A stretch of DNA of 64,000 nt. It comes from Lanius collurio (Eukaryota > Chordata > Aves > Passeriformes > Laniidae). This document shows positions 40,001 to 52,000 of this stretch, piece by piece. The translations under genes and the position numbers were made by a program. The stretch's first letter is position 1. Each line of letters starts with the position of its first letter. The DNA is taken from NCBI GenBank assembly GCA_020086605.1, contig JACBWW010000048.1:3723437-3787436 (forward strand), read 5' to 3'. The notes beneath the pieces were generated by a model. That model did not search any database. It saw only the letters and a list, made by a program, of their open reading frames with translations, and was not told the origin of the DNA.

Positions 40001-43000
40001 TTTCCAAAACCTTGTGTCCACCTTCAAGAATGCAAATATTTACTTGGATAAACTGGCAACTTTCTCTTCAAATATGTATTTAGCTGAGTCTGACTGCACA
40101 GAGCAGTACTCTTACACATTGGACAAAAATACTCTGTAGATGATTATTTTTTGTGATTGTTCTGAGACTATTTTATTTCAAACTTTGCTTGCCTTTGAAG
40201 GAAATACATAAAATGAGTGCTTACACATTGTAAGGTATTTATGCAAGTGTGTGTTTAATTGGATGTGTTGGTTATTATGGATATTGGTTACATAGGGAAA
40301 TTGATAAACTTTACTTGCTGTTTGTGCTCATAGTATGAGGAGTTCACAAAAACAGTTACAGATAGCAATAGACCTATAATGTTAGTTTTTAGTAGTTTTT
40401 CTTAGGAAATTGGAGAATTAAATTAAAAATGAGATTAACATAATGAGGGTATATTGTATATAATGGGACGTGTATTCACATTTGTCCAATAAGGAGATTA
40501 AAGTCTCCAGAAAGCTGATGTGTGTAGATTTAAGAGAGCTGTAATTAAAATGAAATTTACAGTAAGGCTATCTTTTGGGTATTTTTCCAGGGTGGGATGA
40601 CTTTAAATGCTGCAAGTAGAGGTGGCAGATCACAGAAAGCCTCAAATAATTTCCTTCAATAGTTAAAATGTAGGAGAACTGTATCAGGAACTGTTCTCTA
40701 GTGAAAGGAGACGGAATGAATGGCTTGTTCCAATTGTGCTCTCCTCCCTCCTCCCCGACTGTCAAGTAGAGCATTGGAAGATCTTGGGGATGGAAATGGG
40801 GGAAGATGGCTTTGTTTTAAGTATAAGTGCAAGTTAGCATTCTTTAATTTCATTTTATTCGAGTGAAGTGTAGTAAAATAAACCTTTTACTGAGCTTACC
40901 TGCATGTCCCACTTAGTGATATGTAACCACCATCTAGTGGTAGCTGCCCACGTTGCATGAAATTGCTGTCTCGAGGCCATCTAGTGGCCAGATCTGCTTC
41001 TTGTTTGTTGAGGAGTTTCGGTTGTTTCAGGAATCCGGTGCATGCCAGTTACAGTCCTGTTTCCCATCTAAGCTATAAAGTGTTGTTTTGTTTAGCAGAA
41101 TTAAAAGAATGAGACAATACACACTAAAGAAGAGAAGTCCTTTGCATGAAGAGGTGGGGTTTTTTGCTTGATGCAGAAACATGGTTCAAAAATTTGGAAA
41201 GTAACCAATTTTCTAATGGGAAAATCATATTTCAAGAAATTGGTGTTGCTCTTGAAGTCTGTGATTATATTGGTGAGCTGTCTAATGGTCAGGGCTGATG
41301 TCTATCAGCTTCTTATTTGGAGGGAAATGTATGTATATATGAATATATTAATTTTGCTATGAATGCAGAATGGAAAAAATGCTATCAGACCACTTCATGT
41401 GTTTTTTACTATGTATTTTTAAGTCAGCTGTGCCTTATGCAGCATAGTAGAAATTTTTCAGAATGGAAGAGGAAGTTAGTAGTAGGTGAGTTTCTCAGGT
41501 TTTTTTTGTATACACAAAAAAAGGGAAGAATTTCTGAGCTGTTTCTTTCCATTTTGAACACAGCTGTAATTGTGATAGAGCAAGTAACTGTCATGACCAA
41601 AGGGTTTGGTTTTCATGCTTAATCTGCTGTAGTGGAAGTCTTTTGACTTATGATAAACTCATCCTGGTACGTTATCTGGAGAAGGTCCTTTTGGACATTA
41701 ATAAAAGGCTTATATAGTTTTCCTTTATATTTAAGGAGTGCTTTAGAACCAACCTTTTTTCCCATGGGCCCCAAGAGGAGTTGTGGAGTTTGTCTGCATT
41801 CTTTGAAACCGTGTAAGGGATTGTCCTTGCAACATAGAAGAATGAATTTGAACTTCACAGATGGGTTAATAAGGAGGAAAAGATGGAGAAAAATGTTCAG
41901 TAGTACAACCGAAGCTTAAATTCTCATACTGAAATCTGACCTGTTCTTTTTGAATATTTGTCCTGTTTAAGCAGTCTATACAACTCACAGCAATAAAATC
42001 TTGTTTTATGGGGAAATGTAAATGTACATGTTGTCCTAGACACTACATTTGAACAGAAAATAGCCACAGCAAAGTTTTGTAAGTTAATTTTCATATAGTT
42101 TTTAACTGTTAGTAGCCTCAAACAGTCAATAAACCGCACACAAGCTAGGATACCTACTTTGGGGATTTCAGCTGGGCCCAAGCTGGAAGGCAGAGTTGTA
42201 GCACAAGCTCAGGGTGAGCACAGCCTCCAGGTGTATGCTTCCTGAGGAAGGATAAGCATGGCTGAATTTCCCATGGAGGATTCCTCTCTGTTACTTTAGG
42301 AAACCTGACTTCTGTATGCCTGCATCAGAAATGTTATGCAAGTTTCTCTTAGGCAGGAGAAGCTGAGGGGAAGTAATTTCATTAAAATTTTAAATGTTGG
42401 AGGGAGATAGAGGACCTGTTTTGAGTGCTTATTTCTCTCTGGTTATTAGGGGAGGCAGATTGATCTTCATACACAATCACCTAACTTCTTTTTTTACTGT
42501 AGAAACAATTTGACTTACATGGCTTTTCTGTATGCATTAGATATAAAACAAAACAATTGGAATGAGGAAGCTTCTAGTTAGGTAGTAAGAAAAACATAGT
42601 AACAAGGGTAATGAAGAAGTATGAATTAATTGCGAAAGAATGTTTTTGAACATGAACCACTGAGTAAAAAAAATTGTCTGTTTTCTGTGTAAACTGATAG
42701 CCAATACTTTTAGGGATCATCCTCAGTATATAGGTGAACTGTCAGGTTGGAGCAAAGATGTGTCCCAGTTAATGAATGGAACAAACTGCAGAAATGGGAA
42801 GAACAATTCCTAGTGGCACATGAAGATCTGGAGAGGTTTATTTATTGCAGTATTCTTAGTAAGTCTAGGCCAGGTATAAAGCATTAAGCTCTTTGGTGTT
42901 TGCTATATATTAAAATAGTAAATGAACAAATAAATTGAGGAATAAAGACTATAACTGAGCATGGTTGCTTTTTGTATATGTAGTTGCTATTATAATCTTG

Positions 43001-46000
43001 TTACAGGGTTAAGCCATGGCTAAAATTTGGAACATAAGGCTTCAGATCAGTTTTGCTGGCTTCTTTTCATGACACTGAATATAAACTTAAGAAAAGTGAT
43101 TAATGTATAGCTGTGGAAAGCTAAGTAAAAAAGATCAGCAGGTGAAGTGCTAGAACAACTGGGGAAAAATTACAGTGTAGTGTGCTTGTCATTACTGTTT
43201 CATCTGATGTATTTCAATATGTACAACTCAAAAGTTTTGTACTTTGTATTTTGACTGGGATTATTTTACTGAAAACCTTGAGGAGAAATACAGCATAAAT
43301 GTAGGTGCTGCATTGGATCAAGAACACTCTTTATTAAAAAAGACTTTGAGTCCAACTCTCCTCCTCCCAAAAAGCATTTCTTATGTGTTTCATTAGGAGT
43401 TTTGTTGTCATGAGGCAATAATGCTAATGTTTATGGGGTTTTTTATGTGAATTATATGAATAGAGACTTACTCTCTCCTCTTGTCATCACCTTAGGAGTT
43501 ATAAAATTCAAAAATCAGACTTTTATCAGTTCCACTTGTCTGAACAGTGCTAGAGTATCAAAAGGAGATACTAAAGTCATTATGCCAGTGCAGTCAGCGT
43601 GAGTTTCATCTAAATGTCTGAAATTTTTTAAAAGAAAGTTGACAGTAATTGAAAGTTGGGCTCAAGTAGGAATGTAATCACTTTTGAGATAGAAAACAAT
43701 TCTTGTTGCAGTGTTTTGATTTGCAGTGGAGATCTACAGGATGCACACAGAACCTGGCTGCATGAAGAGGATGGGCAAGCAGAAGTTAAGAGTGCTTTAT
43801 TAGTTAGAGTCATTATGTGGTAGTAGCATCTCATTAGATGCTTTCCCCTCAGTTTTAGGAATGGCTTTTCTTATGATAGCATGTATTAGTGTCAAGGCAG
43901 GTACACTGTCTGTGTGGGAGTGTCATGGAAGCTAATGCGGTATGAAGGATGAAGTCATCTCTTGAACAGCTAAGCAGTGTCATTTACATTTCACAAAGTG
44001 AGTGGATGCAGAAAAATAATTGAGGATGGCATTTGTTGCAGCAAGGAACTTGTACAATGAGTTAGTTGTCTCTAGTAGATAGAGAAGGAAGTTGGTAATT
44101 CTAGAGAAATTAGTATATAATTCCTTTTACTGGTGACTCTCCTCACCAATCTATTTTCTTCCTCATTGAGTTTAATGGGGGAACTTGTACTATGGCTTCT
44201 CTATGGCCACATAGGGATGAAAATTATGAACAACTTAAATTGCAATAATAAGTTGAGACAGGAATTAACTGCAGTAATTTTTACCAGATGCAGTGTAAGC
44301 TGTAAAGCTCAGAACTTGCATGGCTGACAGAAGATACAGAAGATGGATGTACATTATGGAAAAAAATATGCAGATAAGCAAATGAGGCTGATCTTGATGT
44401 AGAGAAAAGAATTTGGAAGGAATTGTAGTCTGCTCAGAAGCTGGAGATGCATTTCTGAAAGCCAATAATGTATTTTAACCAGAATGAGACAAGGAGAATG
44501 ATTTTCAGAGTAGCAGTAGGATGTGGGATGTGAGAGAGAAGTAATGAGAAAGATGGAAAACACGTATCGATTATTGTTGCCCATCTTAAGTTTACTAAAA
44601 TGATGCAACACTGAGGCAGTGTTGGGAGAATCTCCTTAATACACTGCCTGAGTTTTAGAGAGGTGGAAGTAACATGTTCCTTATGCTGCTGAAGACACAA
44701 ACATTTGATTAGGTCCTTACTGTACAAGTTTTCTAGCAAATGGTTACAGATAAAAACTCTAATAATGAGATTTTTCTTCTGTATATGACTCAGTTTTATT
44801 GGAATGTGTGAACTTGCATAGTTTACAACTTTTATAAAGTTTATGTCTTTTTTGCTGGCATTAGCCACTTACGTAAATTGATGGAACAGCAGACTGATTG
44901 AAGAGAAAAAAAACATTTACTGTGAACAAGAGTGGAACATGTTGATGCCTTTACTTTCAAGAGTTACCTTGATGTTAAATATCCATCAAATACCTAAGCA
45001 GTCACTGTGGATTCTATTTTGATTATTCCTTCAGTTCAGATTGAAAGTAGGGTAAAATTGTCAGTGTTCATCTTTAATTATAAAATCCAATTATTTCCCC
45101 TTCTATATTTATGATTGAGAAATCTCTAATTTTTATAATACATTTACAAATGAGTTGAGGTATTTTTTAAAAAATATATATCTTTTAAAATTGTACATAT
45201 TCTGAGAATTCCTCTAGTCCTCATAGACCATTAGAAACATGTCAATCCTGTGTCCTCTATAACATAGGTAACCTGTCTTTGGAACCATAATCAAAGTCAC
45301 CCTTTGTAGCTTGAGTAGTGGGGAGAAGGAGCATTGAGCTCTTATGCTTAGACAGGATCAGAGAATGCATTGAATAAGGAGCTTTTGAAATCTGCTGCTG
45401 TTAAAAGATGGTGGGCTTGGAGAGCTTGCTTAAAATAGGGAAATCAAAGCATATTTTATAGGCTCTCTTAAATATAAAGGTGTCTTGGAAAGATAGGTAA
45501 ACGTTAAGGTCCCAGTGTTGTTCTGTAGTTTTTTTTTGTTTTTTTTTAGGATTTTGGGTTTTTTTCCTCTGCATATGCCAGTGTGGATCAGCATGTGTTC
45601 GAAGCTGTGCATGGGGCTTTTTTTTTTAAATTCTTTTTTCTTTAAATTTTTTTCATTTTGTTTTTTGGTGTCCTTTTAGATTAGTCATTTGTATAAAAGT
45701 AAGAATTCTTGTTGCCACTGTCTGTTACCCATGTGTCTGACCAAAGCAAGGTGTTTTCTCACTTGTACTAAATGACTATGTTGATGTGAAGCCTTCCAAA
45801 ACTTCTCTTGGAACTTCAGTTTCTTTACAGTTCACGGAATCCTGCTGCACTTTTACAGACTAATTTTGCATTTGTGAGCATATCATTGCATCTTCATGTG
45901 GATTATTGGAAGGCTTTAAAGTATAAGAATAATTGTTTTTTATAGATAATAATTCAAAATGCTTTAATTGAAGAAAACTATTGAGCAATTTTCTGTTCCT

Positions 46001-49000
46001 AGTTGTTCAGACTTTAACTGAAGAGTCAGACTTATTTTTCCTGTCATGATTTAATGTCTGAATTTTATGTAGCTAAGTTTGGGATTATAAACATGAAGGA
46101 TTTGTGGGAAGGGATTTTGTTCCCCTCTGCCCCATTTCCATTCCTGTTTCCATCCTCTGTGATTCTTGTGTTTACTGTGGAGTTCCCTAATGTTTTCAGT
46201 TTTCCACTGTTATGTCCTCTCCAGAATTCCCGAGTTGCCTTCTTCTACCAGGTCCTGCAGCTTTTCTGTTTGGTGGTTTTCTTTCTATATGCTCTCACTG
46301 ATTCCCATGCTGGGACATTCCCCTAATTGTGAATGCTCACACTCTGATGTTATGTACGCAACCTGAAGTCAATTCAGAGGATGTTGATACTGATTGCCGA
46401 GTACATCTGCAGATATGAAAATTTAAGTTGTTAAACTGGGGATTGTGTAAAAGTGTTAATTGAAGCAGTAGTAGTAGTTATGCTCAGTGTCCTTTTTGTT
46501 CATTGATTTCTTAAACTTCTGTGTAAAACTTCCAAGGCTTCTTATGTCTTATGAATATAGATCTAAAAGAGAACATATGAATATATGATCTAAAGGAGAC
46601 CCATGAAACATTGGCTTCTTAACTTATCTTCCTTTCTATACTATGTTTAGAGAGCAAGAGTGGATAGTTTTATTCTGTTTGATCCAAACTGGCTAAAGTT
46701 GATACATGAACGTATGTGTGCATATATTTTTAGTTATAAAAGTGTAGCAAGTGTTCTTCTTCTTTGTTTTAATCCAAATCTTGTACGTTATAGTCCTTTT
46801 TGTGACTTTACCCTTCATGTCCAGTATAATCTGGTTAGATGTCTATTGCAGTGTAATACTTTCTTTTATGTTGGAATTTTCTCTTGTGTAAGTAGTAGGT
46901 TCCAGCCTGTTTACCATTTGCTTTGTCATTAAGTGACTATACCATGGGGAATGTCTGGGTTCAAAGTCAATCTCTGAAAGCCTGAATTACCAGAAGGGAA
47001 TTAACTGACTGTGTAAGCATGTCCTTAGTAGTTTAAAAGTGAAATTACTGTAAGTCTGTTTGCTTAGCTATACAGATTAACAGAAGCTACTGTTTCTTTT
47101 ATTTTATAGTGGCGTTTATTTTCAACTGGATTGGCTTTTGTTTATCCTTCTGTATAACAAATACCATAGCTGGAAGGTATGGTGCAATCTGTGGATTTGG
47201 GCTCTCCCTGATCAAATGGATTCTCATTGTACGGGTATGTTTCTTGATTCACACTGTACAGACTCTGTAGAACAAACTCATCACAATTTATTTAAGGATA
47301 TAATAAGGGAATTAAAAATAAGTGGTTTTTTTTTTACTTGACATAGCATTTGATGTTCACATTTCCACTAAAATAAATGCAGAATGACTCATTCCTTGCA
47401 CAGGTATTTAAAAGTCTACAGAAGAAGTGGAGCAAGTACCTATATTTTTATCATTGGAATTATACTGTCCTGTATAAAAGATGAATAAATGTCTTGGCCT
47501 GTTGGGAAGGAAATATAAGAAAACATTTCTTCCTTGTATTTGATTCTTTTATTCCTTGTAAGATACATATGGGATCAAAGCCAACTTGAATATGAAGTTA
47601 GTCACATTTTTACCATCTTAAATGCTTGATTCTTGATGTTTTCACTAGATACTTTTCCAAAAGGTATACTAGCCAAATGCAAGTTACTTAGCTAAGTGGA
47701 TGTTAGATGAAATGTAATGCTGTTTTCTGAACTTGAATTCTATATATATGTGAGACACAGCATTTAAAATCTCATCCCTTTTAATGAAAAAAAAGATCTT
47801 GGATAACTTAGATAAATTTAATGTTCTGCCATCAATTACTTTCTTAATTTTTTTTTTCCTGTTTGTGTGCGTGTTAGTAACTTGATTTGATTTTAGCATG
47901 GCAGTAAAAAAGTTGAAGAAAGACTGCATGGTCCTTCCTGGACATGTACTGCATCCTTCTTAGAGCTTTTTTTAATTTCCTTTTTGCTCATTCAGAGCAG
48001 GGGAATGCTGCTGGACCAGATGTGATTCTGGTGTATTTGTTGGAATTCAGGGGCTGAGATGGAATTTATCTTAATGGACAGAGAAGGCATAAATTTTACA
48101 TTCACTGGGGATATTTTCAGCTTCCCTTAAGGCATGCTAAACGGAGGGCAGAACTTGCTCATTATATCAGTTTTATTATTCCTCTCAGCTGGAAAATGTG
48201 CTCAAAACAAACATAAAAATTAATATGTAATAAACTTCTTTGTAGAATTACTGTGTTCTAGACTATAATTAAATTATTGTACGCAATCCACTACTAATTC
48301 AAAAATATTAGAGCTAGCCAATTCCAGGACCTCAGGGGTGGCTTTTTTTTTCATAGTGAAGATCATCACGTTGCTCTGTAGTCTCCCTTCCTAGAGACAA
48401 GAGCAGAAAGCTTGCGAGGTGTGTGTTGAAAGCCATTTTAATGGTGACACATAAGCAGGCCTAAGTGCCCCAAATTGTTCTGTTCCTTTCTTCCAAGCTC
48501 TTCCGAAGGTCTGTGTTACCCTTTTTCACCCAGGTTCATTAGTACAAAACTTTTTAGTGTCTAAACAGCCTAAATTCACATATGCTTGATCTGTATCAGT
48601 TTTTACTGGGGAGAAGGAAGAGCAGGTCTACTTTTGGGGAAATTCTACAGCCATGGCTGTTTCTGCCCAAGGAGAGTAGGAGAGGAGAGTAATGCACATG
48701 GGGAAGTATTTGATTACTGGTTTTAGTAAATCTTCATTCCAATTAAATGAAATTGTAACTTTCCGAAAAGTGTGTTGATGTGTATATACACACATATATG
48801 ATGTTGAATTGAAAATACTGACTAACAAGTGAGATGGGGTCAATGTGTTGTCAAAATCCTAGGAACTGAGTATTCTTATAGGGATAATGAAAATAGCAAT
48901 TCTAGTTCAACTTAGCAGTTCTGTTCTTGCTACTTTTTGCTTTAATGATAGAAATGAATAGAGTATATAAGATTAAACCCTCCAAGAATTCACATGATCT

Positions 49001-52000
49001 GGTTTTATTCTGGAAGAAACATGTGGATTAATTGAAGAAAAAAGCCACCTATCCTTAGAGTTCTTTAAATGTCTTGGACTTTTATCTGGTTGCGTATATG
49101 AGTATCTTTTGTTGGGTTGATTTTGGTTGTTTTTGTTTTGTTGGGTTTTTTTGTTGTTTTTGTGGGCGTTCTTTTTTTTCATGATGCAGGGTTTATTCCC
49201 CCCCCCCCACTCCCCCTGCTACTTCTTGGTTGGTATACTGAATTGTCCTAGAAAGGGCAAATGGGAAGTACTGTCAGGATGCAGTAAACATAATGAATGA
49301 TAGCAGGGTGGAAGTGTATGGAAAGTGTGCTGAGCTGCTAAGTAGGTTATTTTATTCCTTCTGGCAACTCTGCACACATGTCCCCATTTCTGCTTTTTGT
49401 GTGGGTTTTGGAGACATTTGATTAGCCTTTTTATCAGTGAAGCATGAAGTCTGGAGTCTGGTAAAGGCACAGATACCTGTCTCCAGTATGATCAGCCCCT
49501 GCCCTCCAGCTGCCTCCCACATCACAGGGAGGACAAAACTGCCTGCCATGGTCACTCGCAGGAACAGTTGAAATGGCACTTCAAGGTTCATTTAGTTGCG
49601 TTCAGCTCGCTGCTGGGAACTGAACGCTGGTTTGAAAATGAAAAGACTTTAATGAGTTGGGGGTCTTTATGGGGCTGGTATTCGTGGCAGCGATTAACAG
49701 TAGGGGGTATACAGAAGGTCAAAAGCTCTTCTTTTGCGGGGTCAGCAGAACATCCCTGTCTGATAAGATTAAACTAATGTGGCTTTTCGTGTTAATATCT
49801 AAAGCAGCAGGCTGCTGTAATGTGTTTGGGATGGCAGGCATTGGGGGGGAAAAAAGGAAAATTGACAAGTGATGATTCATTACAATAAAAAACATTGGAT
49901 TACTGGCAAGTAATACAAGTGCCTTTTTCATATATATATTTTTATGTAGGTACATATGTATGTATGTAGGTACACACACGTGCATTTTTTAGATATTTTG
50001 AATTACTTTTCCACAGACCAACTGATACTAGAAGTGTTTTGTGTATTAAACTGCTGCACAAATACTAGTTTTGCGTTGTAGTAGGATACATTACTTTTGT
50101 TTTAAATAACTTTTTCCTCTGTGCTTTCTCTATTTGCATTAAATATGTCTTAGTCATCTATCTTACTGCAGCTAAGCCTCATGTATGAATTTCAGTTTTC
50201 AGATTATTTTACTGGATATTTCAATGGGCAGTACTGGCTTTGGTGGATATTTCTCGTACTTGGTAAGTGGCAGTTGAATTCATTTCTGTTTTGATGTGGA
50301 AGTACTCAAAGATGAATCATGTCACTGTAAATAGGAGTTTTGTCACATGTTTAGCTGCTGATAGTTTTGTGTGTTGTTTTGATTTCCATAGTATTCATGA
50401 GGTTATTGGTTACCATAGTAGTGTTATTGTGTGAGCTATGGACTATTCAAATACCCTTCAGCTCAAAAAGTTTTGTTCTGCATAAGTGATTATGTGTAAA
50501 ACTGAGACTTGTAATTTAAGAAATGTGACTGAACCCAGGAAGGTGGAGTCTGCTGTCATGTGCACAGGTCACAAAAGTCCTTTTTGAGTCCTTTGAAATG
50601 CAAACTGCATCAGCAGTTCCTCAGTAGGAGGAGAGAATGGCTTCATGCTTGCTGATCACAGTGGTCCTATGATGTCAGCTTTCTCTTAATAGCTCTGCCT
50701 GCCCATGTTCAAAGTCTTATGCACTTCAAATTCTGCTCTTCTGTTTGTTTATAATGAAGGTATACCAAACCCCAACCACCATACCTTTTTTTCCAACTGT
50801 GGATTTTTAAAATTTGAATATGGAATCTGGAATGATTTTCTTTTACAGAAGTGATTGCTGTAAATAGGCATTTTAATTTCTGTTTCCAACTCTGGAAGCA
50901 TGCTAAACTGTTGCTGGCTCAGTAGGTGGCACTCTTCCCTTTGAGTCAATTAATGCAAGTGCCTGACACCAAATGCTACAATGAAGTGTTGAGTAAATTA
51001 AGAAAAAACACCAACTCTGAGATCTTGACTGTTTGTGACTTGCTATTTATCTTGCAAGAAACGGCAAAAGTGTTAAACAACATTACCTAAAACTTTCTGT
51101 ACCTGCCTTTTAGTAGTGCTCAAGGGCATTCATCAGACTTTGTAATGCTCACCTTGTTCTGCTGTGGTGCACTTGGTTGCTTGAAATATGTAGAAACTGC
51201 AAACGTTTTACACATCACAGCATTGGTCCCTTGAATGTTTTTGTATTGTTTGAGGTTACTGTATTGAAGTAGGTGAAATGACTCTTAGCAGGCACAAACA
51301 GACATGGAAGTGAAATGACTTTGCAGGCACAAACATCTCCAGATAAGTATTTAATTAAAACCAAGCCCTGTGGTGCCTGAGACTGAGGTTTTACACCTTT
51401 TTTCACTAGGATGACAATAGTGTTCTTCCCCTAGCACCGCCCCCCGCCCCTGCATGTCTATGGAAAAAGCTGTAGTCTTTCTTTTTTTACTAGTGTTTTG
51501 CACATATTCCGGAAGTAGCTCACTTTAATTTGGGAAAACCTTATTTTTGGTCTGATGTGTCTGAGAATTTTTTATTTTTTCTTTAAATCACAAAGTTTAT
51601 AATATGCCTTGGAATAAAAGTCACTCTCAGGCAGAGAGTATGCATCCAACAGTCAGCATGTATGTTTTGCATGAAATATGCCAACAATGTTTTTAAACTG
51701 ATGAAGTGGCTATATGGCATTGCTAGAACACCACAGAAGGATTCAACCCAAAAAAGCTACTTATCAGGACACGGAAGAGTATTATAATATCTGCCAACCA
51801 GATCTGTGTTTTATTGTTTTCCATAACCTTCCCTTAGAGCACACAAAGTAGTATGTCCACCATCTCTCCAGAAATGAATGAGTTGGAGCCTTTCTTTTGC
51901 ATAGCCCTTTGACACCCTTTTGAGCCCACCTATTGCCATCTTCTCTCTTCTGGTGTTCACTGATCTGTTTCTGCTCGCTCTTTTTCTTTCAGCATCTGGA

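Larger units (their letters stand above)
38717..47109 (+). other. NDFIP2: NDFIP2 intron 4 (8.4 kb)
   Basis: The donor is gtaagt and the acceptor is attttatag. The intron is AT-rich. A pair of CTCF-like motifs lies at 40927-40990 and an imperfect local duplication at 46551-46599. No exon, RNA gene or recognisable transposon was found. Confidence 0.8.
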
